Assembly (NCBI RefSeq): GCF_003696305.1
Contig: NZ_RFFK01000001.1
Span: 1-64,000, forward strand
Direction: 5' to 3'
DNA: 64,000 nt
Origin: Pseudomonas sp. AOB-7
GTDB taxonomy: Bacteria; Pseudomonadota; Gammaproteobacteria; Pseudomonadales; Pseudomonadaceae
Each line of letters begins with the position of its first letter. Positions within the stretch are counted from its first letter, which is position 1. The position numbers and the translations under genes are program-made. The notes beneath the pieces were generated by a model, which saw only the letters and a program-made list of their open reading frames with translations, made no database searches and had not been told where the DNA came from. Shown here one piece after another: positions 1-9,660 of this stretch.

Positions 1-44
1 GAAGCACCGACAGGATCCAACCACCACCCTGTCGACCGGCGCGC

Positions 45-72
45 ATTCTACACGCCAACCCCAGCTTTGCAA
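45..72 (-). promoter_or_regulatory. Stable-RNA promoter P2, probably of an rRNA operon
   Basis: Read on the minus strand there is a -35 TTGCAA (67-72), a 16-bp spacer and a -10 TAGAAT (45-50), followed by the GC-rich discriminator GCGCGCC. The same -10/discriminator precedes the tRNA genes in this window. It fires leftward out of the window. Two such promoters in tandem with no coding sequence suggest the P1/P2 leader of an rRNA operon; the rRNA itself is outside the window, so this is inference. Confidence 0.6.
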
Positions 73-142
73 CCCCTCTTTTAAATCCAACCTATTGATT
101 AGCAAGAGGTTTTAGAAGAGCTTCAGCACTGAAGTGGCGCGC

Positions 143-170
143 ATTCTACCGCCTGAGGAAGGCACGTCAA
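143..170 (-). promoter_or_regulatory. Stable-RNA promoter P1, probably of an rRNA operon
   Basis: On the minus strand there is a -35 TTGACG (165-170), a 16-bp spacer, a -10 TAGAAT (143-148) and the discriminator GCGCGCC. It lies between the recD stop (196) and P2. The GC-rich discriminator is typical of growth-rate and ppGpp-controlled stable RNA promoters. The 195 bases left of recD hold nothing else that I can recognise. Confidence 0.65.
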
Positions 171-195
171 CACCTTTCTGAAAAGAATTGCGCCC

Positions 196-2223
196 TCAGC
201 TCTCCAGGGCCTCGCGCAGACCACTGCGCCGCTCGACCCGCCGCAGCACCGCCTGCTCGAAGATGCCGGCGCGGGTCTCCACCAGGCTAAACCAATGCCG
301 CGCCCGGGTAATGCCGGTGTACACCAGTTCCTTGGTCAGAACCGGGTTGAGGCTGTCCGGGAGGATCAGCGCACAGTGGGCGAACTCCGAGCCCTGGGAC
401 TTGTGCACTGTCATGGCGAACACCGTCTCCACCGCGCTCAACCGGCTCGGCAGGATATGACGCAACGCGCCGCTGCCGTCGTTGCGCGGAAACACCACAC
501 GCAGCACCTGGCGCAGCGGCGCACCGGGGAACTCCGGAGGCTCGGGCAGGCGCAGGGCGATACCGATATCGCCGTTCATCAACCCCAGGCTGTAATCGTT
601 GCGGGTCACCAGCACCGGTCGCCCTTCGAACCAGCCATGCTCCTGCTCCAGCAGCCCATGACGTTGCAGCGCCTGGGCGATGCGCTGGTTCAGCGTTTCG
701 ACGCCCCAAGGCCCCTTGCGTACCGCGCAAAGCAACTGGAACTGATCGAAGGCCGCCAGCACCCTGCCGGCCCAGCCATCCCAGGCCTGGATATCGGCGT
801 CCGGCGCCGGCCGCTCCGCTCGCATCACCTGCAGGTAATGAGCATAGCCCTGGGCTCGGCGTTCGCCGTCCGTCAGCCCCTCCAGCAGCAAGTGCACCAG
901 GGCACGGTCCTGCTCGCCGGCAAGACGCAGCACATGCAAGTCGTCGCTGCCGGCTGCCAGGGTAGCGCGAGCGGCCTGGGCATCGGCCTGGTTCACCGCA
1001 CGGGCCAGGCGACCGATGCCGGAGGCGCCGGCGAAACGCCGCGAGTGGCGCAGCATGACGATATGCTGGGCCAGCGCCTGCTCGCCGGGCACCAGCGCCG
1101 GATCGACCATCCGCTCGCCGGTCTGCGCCTCCAGCCAGGCGCGGGTCGCGGCGCTGTAGCCACCGGCCTCCGCATCCCGACACAGATCGCCCAGCACCGC
1201 CCCGGCCTCCACCGAGGCGAGCTGATCCTTGTCACCCAGCAGGATCAACCGCGCATGAGCCGGCAGGGCGTCCAGCAGGCTGGCCATCATCTCCAGGTCG
1301 ATCATCGACGCCTCGTCCACCACCAGCACATCCAGCGGCAACGGGTTACCGGCGTCGTGGCGGAAGTGGCGGCTGTCCGGGCGACTGCCTAGCAGACGAT
1401 GCAGCGTGGTTACCGTACTGGGAATCTGCTGCCGCACGGCGTCCGCCACCGGCAGCGAGGCCACCTGCCCGCCGATGGACTCGGTGAGGCGCGCCGCCGC
1501 CTTGCCGGTGGGCGCCGCCAGACTCAGACGCAGCGGTGCCCCGGCGGCCATCGCCGCCTCCTGCAGCAACGCCAGCAGACGCACCACGGTGGTGGTCTTG
1601 CCGGTACCGGGGCCGCCGGTGATCAGGGTGAAGCGCCCCTGAGCCGCCAGCGCACAGGCCAGCTTCTGCCAGTCGGTCAGGCGCTCGCCAGCCAGGATCA
1701 GGGGTTCGGGGAACAGCGTGGCCAGACGCGCCGAGAGATCGGCCGGCGCCGCGGAGCCTGCTTGTAGGCGCTGAGCGATATTGCTCGCCACGCGGCGCTC
1801 GTAGTCCCAGTAACGCCGCATATAGAGGCAGGAACCGGCCAACACCAGCGGCGCGCCTGGGTCCTCCAGCAGCGAACTGCCGGCGCAGGCCGCCAGCCAC
1901 TGCTCCAGTTCGAGCCCCGCCACTACCTGGGATGGCAGCAGCGTCGCGGTCTCGGCATCCTCGCCTTCCGGCGGCAGGGACAGGGTGAAGTCTGGGTTGG
2001 CCAGGGTCGCCGCCAGATCCAGACAGACATGCCCCTGGCCGAGTTGATGACTGGCCAGGGCCGCGCCGAGGATCAGCAGCGGCGAGGCATCCGGGTCCAG
2101 CTCAGCGAGGAACTGCGCCAGGGCGCGGTCCAATTCCCGTAGCCAGCCGCGCTCGCTCCAGGCGGCCAGCAGGACGAAGAGTTCGGCGCGCTCGCGCAGC
2201 GCCGGCGACAGGGTCGGACTCAT
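196..2223 (-). CDS. recD: RecD, exodeoxyribonuclease V alpha subunit
   Basis: 5'-3' helicase subunit of the RecBCD enzyme, which resects double-strand breaks and loads RecA. The 675-residue product has a variable N-terminal domain and then superfamily 1 helicase motifs: Walker A GGPGTGKT at about 203-210, a VVDEASMID Walker B, and a C-terminal VHKSQGSEF motif. The ATG overlaps the recB stop by 4 bases, so it is probably translationally coupled as the last gene of recC-recB-recD. The length is normal for Pseudomonas RecD. No clear terminator follows; stable-RNA promoters begin within 30 bases of the stop. Confidence 0.96.
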   Translation of the reverse strand: MSPTLSPALRERAELFVLLAAWSERGWLRELDRALAQFLAELDPDASPLLILGAALASHQLGQGHVCLDLAATLANPDFTLSLPPEGEDAETATLLPSQVVAGLELEQWLAACAGSSLLEDPGAPLVLAGSCLYMRRYWDYERRVASNIAQRLQAGSAAPADLSARLATLFPEPLILAGERLTDWQKLACALAAQGRFTLITGGPGTGKTTTVVRLLALLQEAAMAAGAPLRLSLAAPTGKAAARLTESIGGQVASLPVADAVRQQIPSTVTTLHRLLGSRPDSRHFRHDAGNPLPLDVLVVDEASMIDLEMMASLLDALPAHARLILLGDKDQLASVEAGAVLGDLCRDAEAGGYSAATRAWLEAQTGERMVDPALVPGEQALAQHIVMLRHSRRFAGASGIGRLARAVNQADAQAARATLAAGSDDLHVLRLAGEQDRALVHLLLEGLTDGERRAQGYAHYLQVMRAERPAPDADIQAWDGWAGRVLAAFDQFQLLCAVRKGPWGVETLNQRIAQALQRHGLLEQEHGWFEGRPVLVTRNDYSLGLMNGDIGIALRLPEPPEFPGAPLRQVLRVVFPRNDGSGALRHILPSRLSAVETVFAMTVHKSQGSEFAHCALILPDSLNPVLTKELVYTGITRARHWFSLVETRAGIFEQAVLRRVERRSGLREALES

Positions 2224-5200
2224 GCCATGGCCTCCTCGGCTTCACCCATAAACAGTGCATCGAGCTGCTCGATCAGCTCACGCGGCGGCCGCGCCAGGTA
2301 GACGCCGTGTGCCGGCGCGCGGAGGAACAGATAGAGCGCGCCGCCCAGGTGACGGTCGTAGTCGTATTCCGCCAGGCGCAGGCGCAGCTGTCGGTGCAGG
2401 GCCAGCACGTAGAGCACGTACTGCAGGTCGTAGCGGTGGCTGGCCATGGCCGCCGCCATGGCGTCGTGGGTATAGGCGCCATCGTCGACGCCCAGCCAGT
2501 TGGACTTGTAGTCGGCCACGTAGTAGCGCCCCTGGTGCTCGAACACCAGGTCGATAAAGCCCTTGAACATGCCGTTCAGGGTGTCCGCGCGCAGCGGTTG
2601 CCGGGCGATGCCGGGCAGCTCGCAGCGCTGCACCAGCTCATCCAGGCGGCGCACGTCGACCGCCCGCGCCTCGAACCAGAACTCCAACTCCGCCTGGTAC
2701 TGCGACAGCTCGGCCAGGCAGACCGCCTCGTCGTCGCCAAGCGGCAGCGGCTGCACCAGCAATCCTTGCAGCCATTGCTGCAGCGGATCGATCCAGCTTT
2801 CCAGGCCGCGCCGCTGGCAACGCCGCGCCAGGGCCTCGCGCAGCGCGAGGGAATCTGCGGCGAGCTGGGCGAAGCCCTCCTGCGCCGCCATTTCCAGCAG
2901 CCCGTGGAGGAAGGTGCCGGGATTGGGGCCGCGGGGAAAGCGATGCAGCCCCTGGGCCGAGGCCGGCAGCGGCGGCAGGGCCAGTTCCGAGCTCTCGTCG
3001 TCGCAGGCGTTCTGCATGGCCAGGCTGTCCGGTGCGGCGTCTTCGTAGCGGTTGACCCTGGCCGGCGCGTCCTCGTCGAGGCGCAGGGCGCTGTAGGAGG
3101 CGATCCACCAGTGCTCGGCGGCGCGCCGCGCCGGGGTGCGCCAACGGGGGACGAACTGTTCGTCGTCCGACGCCCGATAGCGCTGCTCGCCGGCTTGCGG
3201 TACCGGGGCCAGCACGCTGCGCGGCGCGTCTGCGAATGGCGCTAGCCAGCCGGCAAGGTCCGCACTAGCGGCCAGCGGCACGTCGCCGCCCAGCAGGTAG
3301 CCGAGGGCGGACTCGTGCAGCCGCGATTTCTTGCCATTGCCGATCTTCAGGTCCGCCACGCCCAGCCAGCAGCCATGGCGCGCGCGGGTCAGGGCCACGT
3401 AGAGCAGGCGCAGATCCTCGCCCAGCCGCTCGCGCTCGGCGCGCGCCAGGGTGTCCTCGTCGGCCTTGAGCACCAGGCGCCGACGCTGGCCGTCATGCAC
3501 CTGCAGCGGCTGCTTGTCGTCCAGCGGGCGGAAGGCGCAGATAAAGGGCAGGAACACCAGGGGGTATTCCAGGCCCTTGGATTTGTGGATGGTCACCACC
3601 CGCACCAGCGCCTCGTCGCTTTCCAGGCGCAGCACCTGCTCCTCGGCGGCCTGGCCCTCACCGGCCAGCAGCTCGCCCAGGTGGCGGATCAACGCCAGCT
3701 CGCCGTCCAGTTCTGCGGCGGCCTGCTGCAGCAACTCGGCCAGATGCAGCAGGTTGGTCAGCACCCGTTCGCCGTCCTCGCGACCCATCAGCCGCTGCGG
3801 CAGGGCGAAGTCCTGCAGCAACTGGCGCAGCATCGGCAGCACGCCCTGACGCTGCCAGCGCTGGCGATAGTCGCGAAACTGCAGGACGCGGTGCTCCCAG
3901 ATGCGCTCGTCGAGATTGAGCCGCTCCAGTTCGTCCAGCGCCAGGCCCAGGGTGGCGCTGGCCAGCGCTGCGCGCAGCGGACGGTCCTGGTCCGGTTCGG
4001 CGCAGGCACGCAGCCACAGCAGCAGGTCGCGGGCCTCCTGGGCGGCGAACACCGAATCCTTGTCCGACAGGTAGACGCTGCGCACGTCGCGGGCGGCCAG
4101 CTCGCCACGGATGGCCTGGGCCTCGTTGAAGTCGCGCACCAGCACGGCGATATCGCTGGGGCGCAGCGCGACCAGTCCATCCGCCCCGCTGAAGCCGGCG
4201 CGACCCTGCTGGCCCAGATCCAGCAGGCGCACGATCTCGCCGGCACTGGCGCCGGCCAGGGCATCGAGGTAGGCACCCTTGGCCAGCGGCTCGTCGCTCG
4301 CCAGGTGCCAGAGGCTCAGCGCCGGTTGCGCCTGGCCGTCCAGCGTCCAGGTCTCCTTGCGCCCCTGCGCGCTCACGTCGATAAATGGCAGGTCGTCGCG
4401 CAGCAGGAAGGCCCCCTCCCCGCCCTCGCGCTGTTCGGCGCGCAAAAATATGCCGTTCACTGCCGCCACCATGTCCTCACTGGAGCGGAAGTTCGTCTCC
4501 AGATTGTAGTGGCGCCCGGCGGTGGCACGCCGGGCGCGCAGGTAGGTGTGAATGTCGGCGCCGCGGAAGGAATAGATGGCCTGTTTGGGGTCGCCGATCA
4601 TGAACAGGCCGCAGTCGTCGCGATTGATCTCCACCTGATAGAGGGTGTCGAAGATGCGGTACTGCAGCGGGTCGGTGTCCTGGAATTCGTCGATCAGCGC
4701 CACCGGGAACTGGCGACGGATCACCTCGGCCAGGCGCGGGCCGTTGTCGCCCTGCAGGGCGGCGTCGAGACGGCTGAGCATGTCGTCGAAGCCCATTTCC
4801 GCGCGCTGACGCTTCTCCCGGTCGAAACGCTGGCGCACCCAGGCCGCCGCATGGCGCAGTGCGGTTTCGGCCGGATCGCTGAGCGCGGCGAGGCGCTCGG
4901 GCAGCACGGCCATGGCCTCCAGGGCGGGGTGCACCGGCGGCTCGCCCTTCCAGGCTTCGGCCAGGCCATCGGGGGTCAGGCGAGCGAAGCCGGTGCCGAG
5001 CTCCAGACGATCCTCCTCGCCGCTCGCCCAGTCGCGCACCTTGCTCAGCCAGGGGTTGTAGTAGCGCGCCTGGATCTTGCGGGCATCCACCTGCTTGGCG
5101 GCGACGGCCGCATCCAGCAGCGCCTGCAACTCGTCGGCCCAGGTGCGCCAGGGCGTCTTCAGCGCCGCCAGTTCGCGCTGGCGATCGGCCAGGGCTCGCT

Positions 5201-5852
5201 CCAGCAGCTCGCCCAGCGGTTGGTCGCCGGACGCGCCCTCCTCGCCCAGCAGCGGCCGCAGCCGCGCGCCGAGGTTGGCCGGCGCGCCCCAGTGACGCGC
5301 CGCCCACGCCAGCGCCGCGCCCTGCAGCGGATAGCAGTGCTGCCGCCAGTAGTCGCGCACCACTTCGGCGAGCAGTTCGCTGTGGTCGGTCTCCAGGGTC
5401 TGGCTGAACAGGCTGCCGCTGTCGAAGGCGTGCTCGCGCAGCATGCGCTGGCACCAGCCATGGATGGTGGAAACGGCCGCCTCGTCCATCCACTGCGCGG
5501 CCAACTCCAGGCGGCGGGCACAGTCGGGCCACCGGGCCGCGGGGAAGTCCGCGCGCAGCTCGTGCAGCAGCGCGTCGGCCTCGCCGTCGCCGCGAAAAAG
5601 CGCCGCCGCCTGCACCAGGCGTGCGCGGATACGGTCGCGCAGCTCGCGGGTGGCGGCGTCGGTGAAAGTCACCACCAGGATCTGCGGCGGCAGCAAGGGC
5701 TCGCGGAAGGCCGCGTCGCCACCGTGGCCGAGGATCAGGCGCAGGTAGAGCGCGGAAATGGTGAAAGTCTTGCCAGTACCGGCGCTGGCCTCGATCAGGC
5801 GGCTGCCGTGCAGCGGAAAGCTCAGGGCCAGGGGACGTCGTGACGGGCTCAT
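2220..5852 (-). CDS. recB: RecB, exodeoxyribonuclease V beta subunit
   Basis: 3'-5' helicase and nuclease subunit of RecBCD. It has 1210 residues. Walker A ASAGTGKT lies at about 22-29, with UvrD-type motifs including LIDEFQDTDP, GDPKQAIYSFRGAD and VVTIHKSKGLEYP. The C-terminal nuclease domain carries the catalytic VADYKSNWLG motif, so both activities appear intact. The start overlaps the recC stop by 4 bases and the stop overlaps the recD start by 4 bases, a tightly coupled three-gene operon. Long open frames on the opposite strand here are by-products of GC-rich codon use. Confidence 0.97.
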   Translation of the reverse strand: MSPSRRPLALSFPLHGSRLIEASAGTGKTFTISALYLRLILGHGGDAAFREPLLPPQILVVTFTDAATRELRDRIRARLVQAAALFRGDGEADALLHELRADFPAARWPDCARRLELAAQWMDEAAVSTIHGWCQRMLREHAFDSGSLFSQTLETDHSELLAEVVRDYWRQHCYPLQGAALAWAARHWGAPANLGARLRPLLGEEGASGDQPLGELLERALADRQRELAALKTPWRTWADELQALLDAAVAAKQVDARKIQARYYNPWLSKVRDWASGEEDRLELGTGFARLTPDGLAEAWKGEPPVHPALEAMAVLPERLAALSDPAETALRHAAAWVRQRFDREKRQRAEMGFDDMLSRLDAALQGDNGPRLAEVIRRQFPVALIDEFQDTDPLQYRIFDTLYQVEINRDDCGLFMIGDPKQAIYSFRGADIHTYLRARRATAGRHYNLETNFRSSEDMVAAVNGIFLRAEQREGGEGAFLLRDDLPFIDVSAQGRKETWTLDGQAQPALSLWHLASDEPLAKGAYLDALAGASAGEIVRLLDLGQQGRAGFSGADGLVALRPSDIAVLVRDFNEAQAIRGELAARDVRSVYLSDKDSVFAAQEARDLLLWLRACAEPDQDRPLRAALASATLGLALDELERLNLDERIWEHRVLQFRDYRQRWQRQGVLPMLRQLLQDFALPQRLMGREDGERVLTNLLHLAELLQQAAAELDGELALIRHLGELLAGEGQAAEEQVLRLESDEALVRVVTIHKSKGLEYPLVFLPFICAFRPLDDKQPLQVHDGQRRRLVLKADEDTLARAERERLGEDLRLLYVALTRARHGCWLGVADLKIGNGKKSRLHESALGYLLGGDVPLAASADLAGWLAPFADAPRSVLAPVPQAGEQRYRASDDEQFVPRWRTPARRAAEHWWIASYSALRLDEDAPARVNRYEDAAPDSLAMQNACDDESSELALPPLPASAQGLHRFPRGPNPGTFLHGLLEMAAQEGFAQLAADSLALREALARRCQRRGLESWIDPLQQWLQGLLVQPLPLGDDEAVCLAELSQYQAELEFWFEARAVDVRRLDELVQRCELPGIARQPLRADTLNGMFKGFIDLVFEHQGRYYVADYKSNWLGVDDGAYTHDAMAAAMASHRYDLQYVLYVLALHRQLRLRLAEYDYDRHLGGALYLFLRAPAHGVYLARPPRELIEQLDALFMGEAEEAMA

Positions 5853-8800
5853 GGCCTATCCTCCTCGAGGGCAATCGGCTGGCTTTGCAGCAGCGGCCGG
5901 TACAGTCGCTCGCTCCAGACCGGGAACTGGCGATCGGCGGTCAGCGCCGCGTAGTCGGGGAACTGCCGCGCCAGGCTGGCGCTGCCGGCCACTTCGCCGC
6001 TGAGGTTGTAGCCACCCTCGTAGACGGCTCTGGCCTTGTCGTCGTTCTCCTCCTGCAGCCAGGCCAGCGACGTCTTCAACGCCACCGGCAGCGGCGCCTG
6101 CATGCCGGCATTCCAGGCTTGCAGCCAGCCGGCGAGCAGCTGCGCCGCATGCTCGGTCGGCAGCGGCTCGAAGACCAGGGCCTGGTCCTCGCCCACCAAC
6201 AGCGTGCTGATGGGCGCGTCGCAAGCGGCGGCGATCACGTGCAGCACATAGGGGCGCAGCAGGCGATGCCACTTCCAGGTCTTGTCATTGGCCAGGGCGC
6301 CGGGCAGCAGCTCCAGGCGCGCCAGGCTGCCGTCGGCCTGGCGCCGCAGGCCGCCGAGCCAGCCGTCCAGCTGCACGTCGGCGGCGCTGAAGCTCAGTCG
6401 CTGCGGCGACTCCAGCAGCTCCGGCCACAACAGGCAGAGCCCCTGATAACGCTGCAGCTGCGCCGGCAACGGTGCCAGCAAGGCATCGCGGTATTGCGCG
6501 CCGAAGCCGGCCAGCGGCAGCACGCCGCTGCGCTGCAGGCGGTCGGCGGCCGCCAGCAGGGCGTCCTCGGCATCGCCGTCCGGGGTCAACACGGCGGCTT
6601 TCAGCAAACGCTCCTGCAGCTGGTAGCGTTCCAGCGCGTCGAGGGCGAAGGGTTCGCTGTCCAGCCGGGCCTGCTCCTCTTCATCGAGGAACACCTTGAG
6701 GCGGCGGGCGAAGAAGCACTTCACCGGATCACGGAGGAAACTCTGCAACAGTTCGGGGCCGATCTGCTGGCCATCCTCCCAGGCCGGCAACGCCCCCTGG
6801 GCCACGGCGGACGCGGCCTGGCCATGCAGCGCGGCCCATTCGTGGACGTAACTGAACAGCCCCGGCTCGGCGCCGAAGTAGCGACGACTGAAGGGCTGCA
6901 GCGGATGTTCGGTGGTCAGCGCAGGCAGCAGGTCGCCGCCGCCAAGCAGTCTCCAGGCGGCGCCGAGATGGTCGCGCAGCTGGCCGATCAGCACCGACGG
7001 CGGGCGCTCGCTGTTGTCGCGGATGCTGCGGCCCACCCAGCTGATATAGAGGCGCTCGCGCGCCGCCAGCAGCGCCTCCAGCAGCAGGTAGCGGTCGCCC
7101 TCGCGGCGCGAGCGGTCGCCGGGGCGGTAGTCGCCGGCCATCAGGTCGAAGTCCAGCGGCGCCTGGTTGCGCGGGTAGTCGCCGTCGTTCATGCCGAGCA
7201 GGCAGACGTGACGGAAGGGAATGGCGCGCATCGGCATCAGGGTGCAGAAGTTCACCGCGCCGGCGAGAAATCGCTGGCTCAGGCGGCCCTGATCGAGATC
7301 GCCGAGCCAGGCTTCGCGCACCACCGGCAGCGGCAGCGGCTCTGCCAGGCCGCCGGTTTCGCACAGCGCCAGCCAGGCGTCGAGGGCATCCAGCAGCTGA
7401 GTGCGCAGCACCTCCTCGCGGTCGTCCTGAGGCAGGAAGAAACCCTCCAGCAGGTCGCGCAAACGCGCGCCCCAGCGCGCCGGGCTGGCTGGTTCGCGCA
7501 GCGCTTCCAGTTGGCGTTCGAGAGCCTCCAGCAGACGGGTCAGCGGGCCGATCAGGGCGGCGTCGAGGCCGCCGATCTCGTCATAGGGCTCGATGCCGGC
7601 ATAGGCCCCCGCCCCGCCCACCGCGTAGCCCAGCAGCATGCGGCGCAGGCCGAAACGCCAGGTGTTCTGTTCCAGGCCTGTACCCAGCCCCAGGGATTCG
7701 CGCTGGCGGGCATCTAGGCCCCAGCGGATGCCGGCGCCTTCCAGCCAGCGCCGCAGGGTGGGCAGCTCCTCTTCCTTGATGCCGAAGCGCGCGCGCAGGG
7801 CGGCGACGTCCAGCAGGTCGAGCACCTCGCTGACGCTGAAGCGACTGTCCGGCAGCTGCAGCAGGTGTTCCAGGGCGATCAGCAGCGGCTCCTTGCCGCG
7901 CAGGCCCTGGTCCGCCAGGGTGAAGGGAATGTGCCGCGGATCGTCGCTGGCGAACTGGCCGAACACCGCCTGGATGTGCGGCGCGTAGGTGTTCACGTCC
8001 GGCACCATGACGATCACGTCGCGCGGGCGCAGGCTCGGGTCTCCGCTGAAGCATGCCAGCAACTGGTCGTGCAGCACCTCCACCTCGCGCTGGGCGCTGT
8101 GGGCGACGTGGAAGCGCAGCGAGCGGTCCCGCGCCGGATCCAGCGGCGGCCAGGTGGTGCGGGTTTCCGCCAGCGGGCGCAGGTCGAGAATGTCGTTCTG
8201 CAGTTGGCCCAGCAGGCTGTCCTCGCGCGCCGTACTGAACAGGTCGATGCGCTCGAACGCCTCGCGGTAGCGCTGCGGCTCGTCGTACTGATCGAGCAGG
8301 TTGATGTAGTCGCGGCCCTGCTTGCCCCAGGCAGCCAGCAGCGGTTGGGCGTGCTGGTGCATCTCTTCCTGCTCGAACAGGCCGATCTGCCCGGCCGGCT
8401 TGCCCTTGCGCTGCTGGCGGCGGTACTCGTGGCGCAGCAGGTCCTTGTCCTCGACTATGTCGCCCCAATGGTGCTGGCAGGGGTTGTGCACGTAGAGCAT
8501 CACCTGGCTGAAGCGCGCCATGGCGGCTAGCGCCTCCAGCACCTGGGCCGGCAACGAGGAGATGCCGAAAACCGTGATCCGCCGCGGCAGACCGGGCGGC
8601 GGCGCGTCCAGCTCGGCCAGGCGCGCGACGAAGCGCGGATGCACGCCGGCGCGGCTGTCCGCCAGGTGCTCCGCGCCGACATCCGCCAGCAATGCCCGCC
8701 ACAAGGCCGGTTGCCAGCGCGAGGCCTCGTCCAGCAAGCGCTCGCCACCACGCGAGGTGCGTAGGCGATCGTGCCCCGCCGCCCAGTCCGCCAGCCAGTC

Positions 8801-9265
8801 GGCGCGATAGACCTGGTACTGGTCGAACAGATCCGCCAGGCGCTCGGCCAACTGGTGGCGCTTGCGCAGGTCGCCGTCGTCGGCGAGAAAACGCCGCAAC
8901 GGGGCAAAGGCGTCGTCCGCCAGCAGCGCCGGCAACAGGCGCATCAGACGCCAGGTCAGCGGCGCCTTGTCCAGCGGCGACTGCGACGGAATCGCATCCT
9001 TGCCCAACACGCCGCGGTAGGCCTGCCAGAGAAAACGCGCCGGTAGATCCACGTCCAACGCCGCGGCGATACCGCAACCGTCGCGCTCGGCCAGCGCCAG
9101 CTTGAGCCACTGGGCGATACCGTTGCTCTGCACCAGCAGCACTTCGTTCTCCAGCGGCCGCAGCGGATAACGACGCATCCACTGCACCGCCAACGCGCGC
9201 AACTCTTCCAGATGGTTGCCGTGGATCACGATAAGACCGGGGGAAAGCTCCGGGCTGGCGGGCAT
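5849..9265 (-). CDS. recC: RecC, exodeoxyribonuclease V gamma subunit
   Basis: Subunit of RecBCD that recognises Chi and holds the complex together; its helicase-like fold is inactive. It has 1138 residues, normal for the family. The N-terminus (GLIVIHGNHLEELR) and the internal segments VMVPDVNTYAPHIQAVFG and VCLLGMNDGDYPR are typical of RecC. It starts at ATG 9265 with AAGGAG a few bases upstream. It is the first gene of the operon; the promoter should lie in 9266-9460, but no convincing -10/-35 pair stands out. Confidence 0.96.
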   Translation of the reverse strand: MPASPELSPGLIVIHGNHLEELRALAVQWMRRYPLRPLENEVLLVQSNGIAQWLKLALAERDGCGIAAALDVDLPARFLWQAYRGVLGKDAIPSQSPLDKAPLTWRLMRLLPALLADDAFAPLRRFLADDGDLRKRHQLAERLADLFDQYQVYRADWLADWAAGHDRLRTSRGGERLLDEASRWQPALWRALLADVGAEHLADSRAGVHPRFVARLAELDAPPPGLPRRITVFGISSLPAQVLEALAAMARFSQVMLYVHNPCQHHWGDIVEDKDLLRHEYRRQQRKGKPAGQIGLFEQEEMHQHAQPLLAAWGKQGRDYINLLDQYDEPQRYREAFERIDLFSTAREDSLLGQLQNDILDLRPLAETRTTWPPLDPARDRSLRFHVAHSAQREVEVLHDQLLACFSGDPSLRPRDVIVMVPDVNTYAPHIQAVFGQFASDDPRHIPFTLADQGLRGKEPLLIALEHLLQLPDSRFSVSEVLDLLDVAALRARFGIKEEELPTLRRWLEGAGIRWGLDARQRESLGLGTGLEQNTWRFGLRRMLLGYAVGGAGAYAGIEPYDEIGGLDAALIGPLTRLLEALERQLEALREPASPARWGARLRDLLEGFFLPQDDREEVLRTQLLDALDAWLALCETGGLAEPLPLPVVREAWLGDLDQGRLSQRFLAGAVNFCTLMPMRAIPFRHVCLLGMNDGDYPRNQAPLDFDLMAGDYRPGDRSRREGDRYLLLEALLAARERLYISWVGRSIRDNSERPPSVLIGQLRDHLGAAWRLLGGGDLLPALTTEHPLQPFSRRYFGAEPGLFSYVHEWAALHGQAASAVAQGALPAWEDGQQIGPELLQSFLRDPVKCFFARRLKVFLDEEEQARLDSEPFALDALERYQLQERLLKAAVLTPDGDAEDALLAAADRLQRSGVLPLAGFGAQYRDALLAPLPAQLQRYQGLCLLWPELLESPQRLSFSAADVQLDGWLGGLRRQADGSLARLELLPGALANDKTWKWHRLLRPYVLHVIAAACDAPISTLLVGEDQALVFEPLPTEHAAQLLAGWLQAWNAGMQAPLPVALKTSLAWLQEENDDKARAVYEGGYNLSGEVAGSASLARQFPDYAALTADRQFPVWSERLYRPLLQSQPIALEEDRP

Positions 9266-9465
9266 CGACTGGCTCCTTGCAAATAACGATGGGCAAGTTT
9301 GCCAGTAATTGGCGACCAGGTGCGCCGAGAACGTTTGGCCATTTCAAGCATCGTCAACTGGCGGGGAACTGGCATTGCACGATTCAGTTGCGGGGGATTG
9401 GTTACCGAGCCCCGCAGATCGGCACCGACAGTATTGAGGCGGATGAAAGAATTCGCAGACACAAA

Positions 9466-9493
9466 AAAGCCTGGTCATCACTGACCAGGCTTT
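9466..9493 (-). terminator. Rho-independent terminator of tRNA-Pro
   Basis: A perfect 12-bp stem (9466-9477 with 9482-9493, loop TCAC) is followed on the minus strand by a T-run (A-run 9463-9468 on plus). It lies 14 bases beyond the tRNA-Pro 3' end and closes the merR/tRNA transcription unit. Confidence 0.85.
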
Positions 9494-9507
9494 GATGTAG
9501 GGTTTTT

Positions 9508-9584
9508 TGGTCGGGACGGAGTGATTCGAACACTCGACCCCTTGCACCCCATGCAAGTGCGCTACCGGGCTGCGCTACGCCCCG
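9508..9584 (-). tRNA. tRNA-Pro (anticodon GGG)
   Basis: This 77-base cloverleaf has encoded CCA (9508-9510). The acceptor stem is CGGGGCG paired with CGTCCCG, with one G-T pair. The anticodon stem is CTTGC/GCAAG with loop ATGGGGT, giving anticodon GGG, and the T-arm has the usual TTCGAAT. It lies downstream of merR on the same strand but has its own promoter-like sequence. Confidence 0.97.
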
Positions 9585-9616
9585 ACGATGCTTACGTGTT
9601 ACCGAAAGCGGGAGGA

Positions 9617-9646
9617 ACTATACATTAAGCTTTTGAATTAAGGCAA
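9617..9646 (-). promoter_or_regulatory. Probable tRNA-Pro promoter
   Basis: On the minus strand, -35 TTGCCT (9641-9646) is followed by an 18-bp AT-rich spacer and -10 TATAGT (9617-9622), about 33 bases before the tRNA 5' end. It sits just after the merR stop. It differs from the TAGAATGCGC type found at the other tRNA genes. Confidence 0.5.
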
Positions 9647-9660
9647 CTTTTTCTTTTGCC

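Noticed and set aside
3315..5843. Long open frame of 842 codons on the plus strand opposite recB
   Set aside because: It is the antisense of an intact recB with all motifs; its composition (Gln, Arg, Ala rich) is the usual mirror of GC-rich codon use and no ribosome site or homology is evident. The same applies to the antisense frames of recC, pheT, the RND pump and fadE.
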